From the NCBI GenBank assembly GCA_026770615.1, contig MU631368.1, positions 166,013 to 182,377 of the forward strand: a stretch of DNA of 16,365 nt, in the 5' to 3' direction. This document shows, piece after piece, positions 1-6,113 of the stretch (the first letter of the stretch is position 1; every line of letters begins with the position of its first letter). A program made the translations under genes and the position numbers. Below the pieces are notes generated by a model, which was not told the origin of the DNA, did not search any database, and worked only from the letters and a program-made list of their open reading frames with translations. The stretch is from Pavlovales sp. CCMP2436 (taxonomy: Eukaryota; Haptophyta; Pavlovophyceae; Pavlovales).

Positions 1-68
<68 letters not shown>

Positions 69-105
69 TATGTATATATATATACACACATATGTATATA
101 TATAT
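1..105. repeat. TA/CA microsatellite
   Basis: Uninterrupted TA dinucleotides (about 1-58) pass into short CA runs and further TA blocks with TATGTA interruptions. It is a simple-sequence repeat of eukaryotic nuclear type and has no coding content. A similar TA/CA tract occurs at 14300-14406. Confidence 0.97.
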
Positions 106-478
106 GGCCAGTGTTCTTGTTCCGGTAAATAATTTTGGGGGCCCACACTTAAAATCCGCTTAAATTTCAAACCTAGGTTTGAAAACGGGGGCCTATGTGA
201 CGGGACGGGCGGGCGGCGTGACGGACGGCGGGAAATGGGGCCTTTGGCGGGAGATTTGAACTGGCGGCGGGGGCCGTCGGGGCCGTTGGCGGGAGGCGGG
301 GGGCCCGGCGGGGCCCGCCAAATTTTTTAGAATTTCTAATTTTATGTAACAAATTCAAATTTGGCGCAACAATCCGTACTGGTGCCGGAACAGCTCATGG
401 TCCGGTACTGGTCCGGTATTTTCTGTAGCTCGTTTCAGTACAGTAGTCATACGAGAATTCATACGAACATTGTTTAAG
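106..478. other. Non-coding flank with G-rich tract
   Basis: No convincing gene is present. Positions 190-320 are very G-rich on the plus strand and are followed by an AT-rich stretch (320-360). On the minus strand a short frame between about 470 and the stop at 355 looks protein-like and could be the displaced C-terminus of the 590-1552 gene, cut off by the inverted-repeat element between them; its phase differs, so this is only a possibility. Confidence 0.4.
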
Positions 479-688
479 CATTGTTTGTATGGTGCGAGTG
501 GTGGTTGGTGGGACCTGTCAGACAAACCTCTCCGGGGACGGCCGCGTGTCTCACCTGTCTCGTCTCTATTAATAATTTTTTTTTTTTTTTTAATGAACAG
601 AGTAAGGGGAGTCCCTCCTTTGGCACCCCCCTCCCGGGAGAGGTTTGTAAAACAGGTCCCACCAACCACCACTCGCACCAAAACAATG
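479..688. mobile_element. MITE-like element with long terminal inverted repeats
   Basis: A stretch of about 210 bp has near-perfect inverted ends of about 55 bp. The left arm (479-536) contains GGTGCGAGTGGTGGTTGGTG and the right arm (631-688) contains its reverse complement CACCAACCACCACTCGCACC. The interior is short (about 95 bp), has a run of 16 T and no coding capacity. This is the layout of a non-autonomous DNA transposon (MITE). Both outer ends read CATTGTT inward, and no clear target-site duplication is visible. The minus-strand gene at 590-1552 reads into it and stops inside. Confidence 0.75.
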
Positions 689-1552
689 ATAATTTGGCAC
701 TGGTAAATATTCTGGTAGCATCCACATCCCGAAGTGGGCCACCAGTTCGAGCATCATGTACGTGTGGGGGATGACGCGGAACTTGGGCGTCCTGGCCGTG
801 AGCACTTCCTCGATGGCTTCCGTCCAGCGCTCGAACCGCACGGCGCGGGGCCTCGGGCAGAAGTCGACCTGGTTAAGGAGCCCGCAGAGGCGGGCCGACT
901 TGTTCAGCGGACAGTGGCCGAGCGCGAGCGCGCAGAGGGCCGCCGGCGAGTGCCGCGTCTCGAAGGCCGCGTGCGCGAAGCCGAACTTGCCGGCCAACCC
1001 GGGGAACAAATCGATGGGCAACCCGGACAGCGCGTAGCTCGCCGCTGTGCTTGCGTGCAGAAGTACCCACGACGTGAAGTACCCGTCGGTCGGGATCTTG
1101 GGGAGCTCGACGGGCAGGTGCGGGAGGGGCGGCGACGAGCAGAACGAGAGAAAGTGGAAGAGCTGGATCTGGTCGAGCGAGTCGCAGTGCACCGGCTGCG
1201 AGGTCAGGAGGAACTCGAGGCTGGCGGTTCCGCACAGGTCGCGGAACACCGCGCCGTCCTCGATGCCGGTCAGCGCGGAGAGGTACTCGCGGATGGCGCC
1301 GCCGTCCTCGCTGTCGGCGCAGTGCCCGCAGAGCGCCTTGGCGAAGCTCAGGACGTCGGGGCGCAGGAGGTGCCGAACTTGCGCGTAGTGCGGGCGGGCG
1401 AGGATCGCGCGGTCCGGGTCGAACTCGTCTTGGAGGCACGCGATAGCCAGGGAGTACGGCACCGGCGGCTTCTGGCCGCGAAGGTGCCGCACGATGTACA
1501 CTTCGAAGTCTTCTGGCCGCCCCCCGAGAACCAGCACATGCGGCAGGGCCAT
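590..1552 (-). CDS. Uncharacterised viral-block protein, 3' end altered by MITE
   Basis: Open frame of 320 codons starting at the ATG at 1552. I do not recognise the family. The product is Cys- and His-containing, mostly helical-looking and without a signal peptide or membrane segment; C/H residues are scattered (for example ALCGHCADS near 92-100 and FLSFCSSPPLP near 150). The strong GC bias at third positions matches the neighbouring viral genes. The last 30 or so codons (below about 688) lie inside the inverted-repeat element, so the native C-terminus is probably lost or replaced by element-encoded residues such as ASGGWWDL. Two tandem copies of an AAATTTTCGGCCAAGC box lie just upstream. 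The plus-strand frame over the same region is a GC-driven shadow. Function unknown. Confidence 0.65.
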   Translation of the reverse strand: MALPHVLVLGGRPEDFEVYIVRHLRGQKPPVPYSLAIACLQDEFDPDRAILARPHYAQVRHLLRPDVLSFAKALCGHCADSEDGGAIREYLSALTGIEDGAVFRDLCGTASLEFLLTSQPVHCDSLDQIQLFHFLSFCSSPPLPHLPVELPKIPTDGYFTSWVLLHASTAASYALSGLPIDLFPGLAGKFGFAHAAFETRHSPAALCALALGHCPLNKSARLCGLLNQVDFCPRPRAVRFERWTEAIEEVLTARTPKFRVIPHTYMMLELVAHFGMWMLPEYLPVPNYHCFGASGGWWDLFYKPLPGGGCQRRDSPYSVH

Positions 1553-1595
1553 CGCGTCGCGTCGCGGCCCGGGCAGATATTCTCACGGCTGGCGG

Positions 1596-1630
1596 GAAAT
1601 TTTCGGCCAAGCGAAATTTTTCGGCCAAGC
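1596..1630. promoter_or_regulatory. Tandem AAATTTT-CGGCCAAGC boxes, promoter candidate
   Basis: Two head-to-tail copies of GAAATTTTCGGCCAAGC (1596-1612) and GAAATTTTTCGGCCAAGC (1613-1630) lie 45-80 nt upstream of the minus-strand ATG at 1552. The A/T tract joined to a CGG/CCG block resembles the signals in front of the other viral-block genes. The remaining spacer to 1830 contains only an ATTAATTAATT stretch and no gene. Confidence 0.5.
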
Positions 1631-1830
1631 GCCACAACCCTGTATGGATTCTGTACTAATCCGGGACTGATTGCCAAAATCACATCGCCTTCGGGAAAAT
1701 TGGGGCCGCCAAGGGGCGCCGGCCTGGAAACTAATTAATTAGTTTAATAGTTTGAGGTGACGATTAGGTTTCCGAATATCCAAGGGGCCAAAATCTCGGC
1801 ACCTCATCACTCGCGCCAAAACCACGCGCC

Positions 1831-2061
1831 ATGGACCGCGTCTGGCTGAACGAGTTCGTCGACACGGTGAACGGCGCCCTCGACCAGCTCACCCTTAAGC
1901 TCGACATCCTCCTCGACCCGGCCACGGCCTACAAGCCGCCGCCGCCTCTGCCGCTTGTGGGCCGGCCGTCCGCCTGTGTCGAGGAGGACATCGCCCCCGA
2001 GGACCAGCTCTCTACGCTGCAGGACTTCGTCAACGCGCCCGACCTCCACGCGCCCGACTAA
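1831..2061 (+). CDS. Small acidic hypothetical protein (viral block)
   Basis: A 76-residue protein in good context (GCGCCATGG). The first 30 residues are a likely amphipathic helix (FVDTVNGALDQLTLKLDILL). A Pro-rich linker (PPPPLPL, about 36-41) follows, then an acidic C-terminus. No transmembrane segment or known motif is visible. The stop codon overlaps the AT tract that precedes the next gene (2113), 52 nt downstream, so the two may be co-oriented neighbours with separate promoters. Third positions are almost all G/C, as in the neighbours. The opposite-strand frame is a shadow. Function unknown; it could be a small virion or assembly factor, with no direct evidence. Confidence 0.6.
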   Translation: MDRVWLNEFVDTVNGALDQLTLKLDILLDPATAYKPPPPLPLVGRPSACVEEDIAPEDQLSTLQDFVNAPDLHAPD

Positions 2062-2087
2062 TTTTTTATTCATATAGGGGCGCTCTC

Positions 2088-2112
2088 TTTTTTCGGGCGC
2101 GCCTCCTGAGCA
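2088..2112 (+). promoter_or_regulatory. Viral-type start signal: T-tract plus CGGGCGCGCC
   Basis: TTTTTTCGGGCGCGCC runs from 2088 and ends about 10 nt before the ATG at 2113. It nearly matches the signal before the fibre gene at 8432 (TTTTTTTTCGCGCGCGCC) and, on the other strand, that before 5989 (AAAATTCGGGCGCGCGCC). Confidence 0.55.
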
Positions 2113-2400
2113 ATGGAGGGGCTCCCCTTCGACCGCGTGCGCCGTGCGCCCCAGTCTATTGAGGAGGTCCTGGGCTTCCTGGGCATGGGGACGCCCAGCC
2201 GCCGCGCCCTGGCCTTTGCGGCCCTGGCCACCTCCGTCTCCTACGCGCTCAAAACGCCGGCCTGCTTCTTCACCGAGGAGGGCGCCATCCGCGGCTTCCA
2301 CCCCGACCCCGAATCGGCGGAAGAGCCCGAGAGCAAGACGCAGCTGCACTTCCTCTTCGTGCCCCTGGTGGCAGGCGCCGTCGGCTACGCGCTCCTCTAA
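2113..2400 (+). CDS. Small membrane protein (viral block)
   Basis: A 95-residue protein. Residues 1-30 are soluble and charged. Residues 33-47 (ALAFAALATSVSYAL) form a short hydrophobic segment, and the C-terminal 15 residues (FLFVPLVAGAVGYALL) form a clear tail membrane segment ending at the stop. Between them is an acidic stretch (PDPESAEEPESK). Small tail-anchored proteins of this kind are common in virions of large and mid-size DNA viruses, but no family is recognised here. The ATG is preceded by the conserved T-tract/GC signal. The gene is convergent with the minus-strand gene ending at 2491, with a 90-bp spacer containing ATTAATTGATTTAATT. Confidence 0.65.
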   Translation: MEGLPFDRVRRAPQSIEEVLGFLGMGTPSRRALAFAALATSVSYALKTPACFFTEEGAIRGFHPDPESAEEPESKTQLHFLFVPLVAGAVGYALL

Positions 2401-2490
2401 CGGGCGCTAGATCGGCGCCGGCTTCCCAGTGCACATCTAATTAATTGATTTAATTTCTTCTAGCTGTTCTTCTCCCGGCCGTCCGAGATG

Positions 2491-2901
2491 TCAGCACTCC
2501 GGCCGCGGGTCCGGGAGTACTGACTTGAAGGGCTCCCAGTAATCGATCTCCAGCGGCGCGCCGGGCAGCGCCTCGCAGGCCTTGATCTGCTGATACCAGC
2601 CTGCAAACATAACATCCCAGTGTTGGCGCCACCCGTTAAAGGCCTCCGGGCTGTGCTTCAAGTAGAGCGCGTCGACCAGGTCGAGGAAATGACGGCACCA
2701 TCCAAGTGCCGACGTCCACTTCCGGTTGTTGAGCAGCACCGCCGCGTACGTTTTTCCGTGGTCGGAAAACTTGTACATGGTGCGCCCCAGGGCCGTCATG
2801 AACAAGCACGAAATGCTGCTCCGGAAGGAGGGCCACTGCGGCCCTTCGTCCACAAAGTGCTTGATTGCGAACTCGACGTACATCAGGTCCTGCTCGCACA
2901 T
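2491..2901 (-). CDS. Uncharacterised 136-residue protein (viral block)
   Basis: The frame ends at 2491 and stays open upstream to about 2960, but the first ATG is at 2901 (MCEQDLMYVEFAIKHF); upstream codons in frame include only a TTG at 2946. The product is rich in aromatic residues, with several Trp (WPSF, WTSALGWCRHFLDLV, WRQHWDVMFAGWYQQ), and looks like a compact helical domain. There is no signal peptide or membrane segment, and I do not recognise the family. The usual T-tract start signal is missing upstream, so the 5' end may be truncated or the true start may lie elsewhere. It sits next to the hairpin-repeat region (2993-3240). Confidence 0.55.
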   Translation of the reverse strand: MCEQDLMYVEFAIKHFVDEGPQWPSFRSSISCLFMTALGRTMYKFSDHGKTYAAVLLNNRKWTSALGWCRHFLDLVDALYLKHSPEAFNGWRQHWDVMFAGWYQQIKACEALPGAPLEIDYWEPFKSVLPDPRPEC

Positions 2902-2992
2902 GTACTCCACCTTGCCGCCAGCAGACTGCTGGGCAGCCTTATTCAAAGATGAGCACGCAGCAAAGTCTCATTAAGTCCCTGTCTTTGGTTCG

Positions 2993-3240
2993 CAGGCATT
3001 GGCGCCTCGAGACGGCGCTGTGCGAGAAGTGTTGGTCCTATCTGTATCGCTGCCTAGCTAGCGTCAACTTCATCCCCCACTTCTACCACGCTCCCCACTT
3101 CAGGCATTGGCGCCCCGAAACGGCGCTGGGGGGGGCGTGCGATTATAATAAATATTTATCATTTATTATTTATGGTCCGATAAATGATAATGATAAATGA
3201 TAATTGATGACAGGCATTGGCGCCTCTTCACGGCGCTGGG
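2993..3240. repeat. Three spaced hairpin repeats, GCGCC-N7-GGCGC
   Basis: CAGGCATTGGCGCC followed by seven variable bases and GGCGCTG occurs three times in the same orientation: 2993-3020, 3101-3128 and 3211-3240. Spacing is 108 and 110 bp. In each copy GCGCC can pair with GGCGC. The loops differ (TCGAGAC, CCGAAAC, TCTTCAC) while the stem and the leading CAGGCATT are invariant. Copies 2 and 3 are followed by a G-rich run. The spacers are unrelated to one another. No coding frame explains them; the arrangement resembles iteron-like binding sites. Confidence 0.8.
3141..3206. repeat. AT-rich imperfect palindrome
   Basis: Between the second and third hairpin repeats, an ATTTATCATTTATTATTTAT arm can fold onto ATAAATGATAATGATAAATG across a GGTCCG centre (about 3173-3178). 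This is an AT-rich island in an otherwise GC-rich block. With the flanking repeats it is a candidate DNA-unwinding element. Confidence 0.65.
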
Positions 3241-3395
3241 TGGGGCGAGCGAGCTGCGCTTTATCGCAGCAACCCGCCAATTCCGAGCACGCGCGCAACT
3301 TAGCTGTCTAAGGCAGCTGCGGACACGCAAGGACTCCGGTACGCTTGTTTATAATATAAATAATTAATTAATGGTAGTTTATTAATGATAGTTAG
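3241..3395. other. Non-coding spacer
   Basis: No gene seen. The left half is GC-rich with a small CTGTCTAAGGCAG inverted repeat near 3305-3317. The right half is AT-rich (TATAATATAAATAATTAATTAATGG, about 3350-3375) and ends at an in-frame stop at 3393. Confidence 0.4.
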
Positions 3396-3569
3396 TCGAG
3401 CTCCCATTCAATTTGCCCCCCCCCACCCCCCACCCCCCACTCCCTGCTCTTCCTCTCTGACCTGCTCGTCCTATGGGGCGACCTCAAGGCGGCGGGGGCG
3501 CAGCAGGCGGGTCTGCTCACGCGCCTCGACTTTGACGCCTTCTGCGCGTTTGCCTACCGCTTCAGTTGA
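3396..3569 (+). pseudogene. Truncated 3' coding remnant
   Basis: The frame closing at the TGA at 3567-3569 has strongly coding-like sequence for its last 44 codons (LLFLSDLLVLWGDLKAAGAQ, then LLTRLDFDAFCAFAYRFS), with G/C third positions like the viral genes. It has no ATG and runs upstream into a C-rich tract (3416-3440) that interrupts the gene, reaching a stop at 3393. I read it as the C-terminal stub of a lost viral gene, perhaps cut by expansion of the C-rich repeat. Family not recognised. Another frame across 3385-4188 is a shadow. Confidence 0.45.
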
Positions 3570-3670
3570 GATGAGTTTGGAGAGGATTCTCATGCTCCGG
3601 CGCGGCGCGTCCAGGTCAATGGCCTGCGCGCGCGAGTCGCCCGGCCGAACCATTGCTGAGAGCGCGCCCG

Positions 3671-3718
3671 AATTTTTTACTCGAGCCTATGTTTTTTCTG
3701 GGGCCGCCTGTAAAGAAC
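3671..3718 (+). promoter_or_regulatory. Two T-tract start signals before 3719
   Basis: GCGCGCCCGAATTTTTTA ends near 3679, and TTTTTTCTGGGGCCGCC lies at 3692-3708. The second is 10-27 nt before the ATG at 3719 and closely resembles the signal before 5586 (TTTTTTCTGCCGCG). This favours 3719 over the earlier in-frame ATGs. Confidence 0.5.
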
Positions 3719-4045
3719 ATGGCCCAGATCGCCGCCGGATCGCTCGCCCTCGGCATGGCCGTCGAGTACGCCCGCCCCTCGCTGCCACCCGCCCTGCTCA
3801 ACACGAGCCTCATGGGCGGCGGGACCAAGCAGGGCGTCGCCATGTTCGGAGCCGCCGCGGTCGTCGTGGCCGCCGCTGCCTACCCGGCCCCGGTCGCGCC
3901 GCTCACCTTCATGCTCGCGCGGTACACGGGCTCGGGCTCCTCCCTCATCACGGCGGGCGCGCTCGGCGCGCTCTACTACGCGGGCTCCACTATGGTGTAC
4001 GACATGGTCATGGACGCCATCGGCCCGGCGGCGGTCGTCGCGTGA
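3719..4045 (+). CDS. Gly/Ala-rich multi-pass membrane protein (viral block)
   Basis: A 108-residue protein starting MAQIAAGSLALGMAVEYA. Upstream in-frame ATGs exist, but they precede or overlap the T-tract signal. Hydrophobic segments lie at about 4-18, 42-62 (AMFGAAAVVVAAAAYPAPVA) and 75-95 (SLITAGALGALYYAGSTMVY), giving two or three membrane spans with many small residues, the style of a minor virion membrane protein. The frequent GxxxG-type spacing would suit tight helix packing. No family is recognised. It lies 100 bp upstream of the VLTF-3 gene on the same strand. Confidence 0.65.
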   Translation: MAQIAAGSLALGMAVEYARPSLPPALLNTSLMGGGTKQGVAMFGAAAVVVAAAAYPAPVAPLTFMLARYTGSGSSLITAGALGALYYAGSTMVYDMVMDAIGPAAVVA

Positions 4046-4144
4046 CCGTAATTCTAAGTTGTCTGGCCAGATTCGATGCTAGGTTTGCTTTAAAAAAATC
4101 TGGGGCTGAATTCAAGGAGCTAAAATTTCGCCGGCCGTTGGACC

Positions 4145-5248
4145 ATGGGGAAGCGGCGCGTGCCTGCGCGCGATGTGCCGGCGATTAACCAGGCGCGCCT
4201 GGACGAGCTGCTGCAGGGCGGCGACCTGTGCGAGGGCGACATGGGCGATCTGTTTGCACTGCTTCGTGGCCGTGGTACTGACGCTGAGCAGCGAGGAGAC
4301 CAGTGCAGCGAGTGCGCTGGCCCGGTGTATCTCGATCCTGAGCGAGCTCACCACTTCTGCAGCGAGTGCTCCCTAGTCCAGTCCCCGCGCTACCACTTCG
4401 CCGACTGCTACGAGGACAACGAGCGCATCACGTGCCCGCCGCGCGAGGGCTACAAGCCGGTGCACCACCTCCACGAGCGCCTGGCGCAGTACCACCTGTT
4501 GGAGACGAGCATCTGCCCGGCCGACTGGGCGACCATCGTCGAGCGCCTCCTCTTCGAGCGGCCGGCCGTGCTCGACAAGGAGTCGGTCCGCCGGCTCATG
4601 CGCAGGTGCAACCTGCAGCGCTACAACGAGAGCTGGCTGCAGGTCATCAACCGCGTGACCAAGTACCGGCCGCCGCCCATCACGCAGAGCGAGACGCTGC
4701 TGCTCGCGCGCATCTTCGAGGGCGTGCAGGAGCCCTTCCGGCTCTTCAAGCTGCACGCGCGCAAGAACCTGTTGAACTACAACTTCATGCTCTTCCGGCT
4801 GCTGCAGCTGCTCGGGCGCGACGACGCGCTGCCCCACTTCCCCCAGCTCAAGACGCGCGGCAAGTGGGACGAGCTCGACCGCGTCTGGGGCCTCATCTGC
4901 GAGTTCCACGGCTGGGCGCACCCGCCCGTCGACCTGGCCGCCTTCCAATGGCTCAGCGTGCCGCTCGGCGCCGAGGTGTGGCCGCGCCTCGAGGCGGACA
5001 TGCTGAGCGCCACGTGGGCCGCGCTCGAGATCGCCGAGGCGGCCAGGGCGCTGCCCGCCCACCTGCGCGGCAACCAGCCGGGCTACAGCGACCGCCGCCT
5101 CCTGCGCGAGATGGCCGCGGTGCGCTGCGAGCAGCAGATCATGAGCACGATCCGGCAGGATAACGCGTCGCGCCCGGCAGCACCGAGGCGCCCACGCTCG
5201 GCACGTACTGTCGCACGTGCACTCCGAGCTCGGAAGACAGGAGCGTGA
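4145..5248 (+). CDS. VLTF-3-like late transcription factor
   Basis: This 367-residue protein matches the nucleocytoviricot/poxvirus VLTF-3 family, which drives transcription of late (virion) genes. A zinc ribbon is formed by two CxxC pairs, C54/C57 (CSEC) and C72/C75 (CSEC). The family core follows at about 100-256: EGYKPVHHLHERLAQY, then the helical region with ESVRRLMRRCNLQRYNESW, VINRVTKYRPPPIT, the hallmark FEGVQEPFRLFKLHARKNLL, the NYNFMLFRLLQLLG helix, and LPHFPQLKTRGKWDELDRVW. An extra basic tail of about 105 residues follows (PAAPRRPRSAR) and overlaps the converging gene 5139-5516 by 110 bp. The start ATGG is preceded by AAAATTTCGCCGGCCG. The gene is intronless and full length. It is the best evidence that this block is viral. 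The family call is from residue patterns I recognise; no search was run. Confidence 0.88.
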   Translation: MGKRRVPARDVPAINQARLDELLQGGDLCEGDMGDLFALLRGRGTDAEQRGDQCSECAGPVYLDPERAHHFCSECSLVQSPRYHFADCYEDNERITCPPREGYKPVHHLHERLAQYHLLETSICPADWATIVERLLFERPAVLDKESVRRLMRRCNLQRYNESWLQVINRVTKYRPPPITQSETLLLARIFEGVQEPFRLFKLHARKNLLNYNFMLFRLLQLLGRDDALPHFPQLKTRGKWDELDRVWGLICEFHGWAHPPVDLAAFQWLSVPLGAEVWPRLEADMLSATWAALEIAEAARALPAHLRGNQPGYSDRRLLREMAAVRCEQQIMSTIRQDNASRPAAPRRPRSARTVARALRARKTGA

Positions 5249-5516
5249 GGCGGTCGGTGAGGCCCGGCTGCGTGACGAGGTGCGCCCAGATGAACATGAG
5301 GCCGCCGGTCGGGTCGCGCCCGGAGCGGTTGAAGAGCCACATGCCGGCGGCCACGGAGCAGCCGTTCAGCACGGACTGCAGCGTGGCCAGCGCGAGGGTC
5401 TGCTCGAGGGGCTCGAGGTCGCCCAGCGGCGGGATGGCCTGGTTGATGAGCGTGCCCATGAGCACCCCGCCGATGGACTGGGCCACGGTGTAGGTCGCGG
5501 CGTCGGCGATGGACAT
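5139..5516 (-). CDS. Small membrane protein converging on VLTF-3
   Basis: A 125-residue protein starting MSIADAATYTVAQSIGG. Residues 10-30 (TVAQSIGGVLMGTLINQAI) and 42-62 (ALATLQSVLNGCSVAAGMWLF) are hydrophobic, and a weaker segment (GGLMFIWAHLV) lies near 72-82; the C-terminus is soluble. It looks like a two- to three-span virion membrane protein, similar in style to 3719-4045. Its 3' end overlaps the VLTF-3 coding end antisense by 110 bp, so one of the two tails may be less constrained. The upstream signal, read on the minus strand, is AATTTTCGGGGGCGG about 15-25 nt before the ATG, shared back to back with the 5586 gene. Family unknown. Confidence 0.62.
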   Translation of the reverse strand: MSIADAATYTVAQSIGGVLMGTLINQAIPPLGDLEPLEQTLALATLQSVLNGCSVAAGMWLFNRSGRDPTGGLMFIWAHLVTQPGLTDRLTLLSSELGVHVRQYVPSVGASVLPGATRYPAGSCS

Positions 5517-5530
5517 AGATAGAGTCCGCC

Positions 5531-5570
5531 CCCGAAAATTAGGCTCAGTCGTGCTCTAAGTTTTTTCTGC
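5531..5570. promoter_or_regulatory. Back-to-back viral start signals
   Basis: The 69-bp gap between divergent genes holds two copies of the T-tract/GC motif. CCCGAAAATT (5531-5540) faces the minus-strand ATG at 5516, and TTTTTTCTGCCGCG (5561-5574) faces the plus-strand ATG at 5586. Distances to the ATGs are 15-20 nt in both directions. Confidence 0.5.
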
Positions 5571-5585
5571 CGCGAGCAGTAGCGG

Positions 5586-5813
5586 ATGATAGTCTGCCCA
5601 CTAGTGCTGTCCCTGATCGCCGCGGTAGCCGGCATCTCGACCGCCGCGTGGAACATCATCCAAATTGTGCACCGGAGAGAGCTCTTGAAGGTCTCCGACG
5701 ACGACAAGGGCGCCGCGGCGACCGTCATCCAGCGCGCCTACCGCCGGCACCGCACCAAGTGCTTCAAGTACGGCGCCTTCTGCTTCACGCTCGAGGACGA
5801 GTACCTGCGCTGA
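5586..5813 (+). CDS. Small membrane protein with IQ-like motif
   Basis: A 75-residue protein. Residues 1-25 (MIVCPLVLSLIAAVAGISTA) form an N-terminal signal anchor or membrane span, followed by a charged region (RRELLKVSDDDKG). Residues 47-58 (ATVIQRAYRRHR) match the IQ calmodulin-binding pattern (I/L/V-Q-x3-R-x3/4-R/K). A Cys-containing, aromatic C-terminus follows (CFKYGAFCFTLEDEYL). IQ motifs bind calmodulin or EF-hand light chains; that this one does so is inference. The start ATG follows a T-tract signal by 19 nt. It is divergent from 5516 and convergent with the small gene 5816-5989, with stops 2 nt apart. Confidence 0.7.
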   Translation: MIVCPLVLSLIAAVAGISTAAWNIIQIVHRRELLKVSDDDKGAAATVIQRAYRRHRTKCFKYGAFCFTLEDEYLR

Positions 5814-5815
5814 GC

Positions 5816-5989
5816 TCACAGAAGGCCGTTGCTGTAGCGCGACGTCACCGCGGTCTTCGCGCGCTCGAAGTCGTCGGCCGTCGGCTCGTAGGTGCGCAGG
5901 CCGGGCACCTCGGCAACGCTCAGCTTGTCGAGCACGCGCTGCACCGACGACTTGTGCGCGAGCGCGCGGTCGGTTGCGCGTGTCTCCAT
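5816..5989 (-). CDS. 57-residue hypothetical protein
   Basis: A short minus-strand gene starting METRATDRALAHKSSVQRVL and ending SRYSNGLL. Support comes from the context: AAAATTCGGGCGCGCGCC lies just before its ATGG, the same signal as its neighbours, and the stop falls 2 nt from that of the convergent IQ-motif gene. The product is soluble and helical, with several basic residues and a likely coiled or amphipathic first half. No family is recognised. It is too short for most gene callers but fills the only gap in this part of the block. Confidence 0.6.
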   Translation of the reverse strand: METRATDRALAHKSSVQRVLDKLSVAEVPGLRTYEPTADDFERAKTAVTSRYSNGLL

Positions 5990-6002
5990 CCCAGGCGCGC
6001 GC

Positions 6003-6018
6003 CCGAATTTTATTTATC
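6003..6018 (-). promoter_or_regulatory. T-tract/GC start signal for the 57-residue gene
   Basis: Read on the minus strand it is AAATAAAATTCGGGCGCGCG, ending about 10 nt before the ATG at 5989. It is the minus-strand counterpart of the signal before 2113. Confidence 0.5.
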
Positions 6019-6035
6019 AGCTAGCGCTCGAACTT

Positions 6036-6113
6036 GACCAGCTAGAACTTAGACCAGCTTAGACCAGCTAGAACTTAGACCAGCTTAGACCAGCTAGAAC
6101 ACCAGCTAGAAGC
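6036..6113. repeat. 26-bp tandem repeat abutting a stop codon
   Basis: The unit GACCAGCTAGAACTTAGACC + AGCTTA occurs twice in full (6036-6061, 6062-6087) and partly a third time (6088-6100), with a further CCAGCTAGAA at 6102-6111. It contains AGCT and CTAG palindromes. The last copy includes the stop codon of the capsid-like gene (6106-6108 on the minus strand). Confidence 0.85.

Noticed and set aside
479..688. Terminal inverted repeat of the viral genome
   Set aside because: Both arms lie next to each other within 210 bp, as in a MITE, and no matching copy was found near the right end of the viral block.
734..1738. Long plus-strand frame over the 590-1552 gene
   Set aside because: Extreme Arg/Ala/Glu composition typical of antisense reading of GC-rich coding DNA; no start signal.
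2993..3240. CRISPR array
   Set aside because: Only three repeats, spacers of about 80 bp, eukaryotic/viral setting and no cas genes.
4366..5163. 265-codon second plus-strand frame within VLTF-3
   Set aside because: Arg/Ala/Pro-rich frame shadow of a gene with recognisable family motifs in the other frame.
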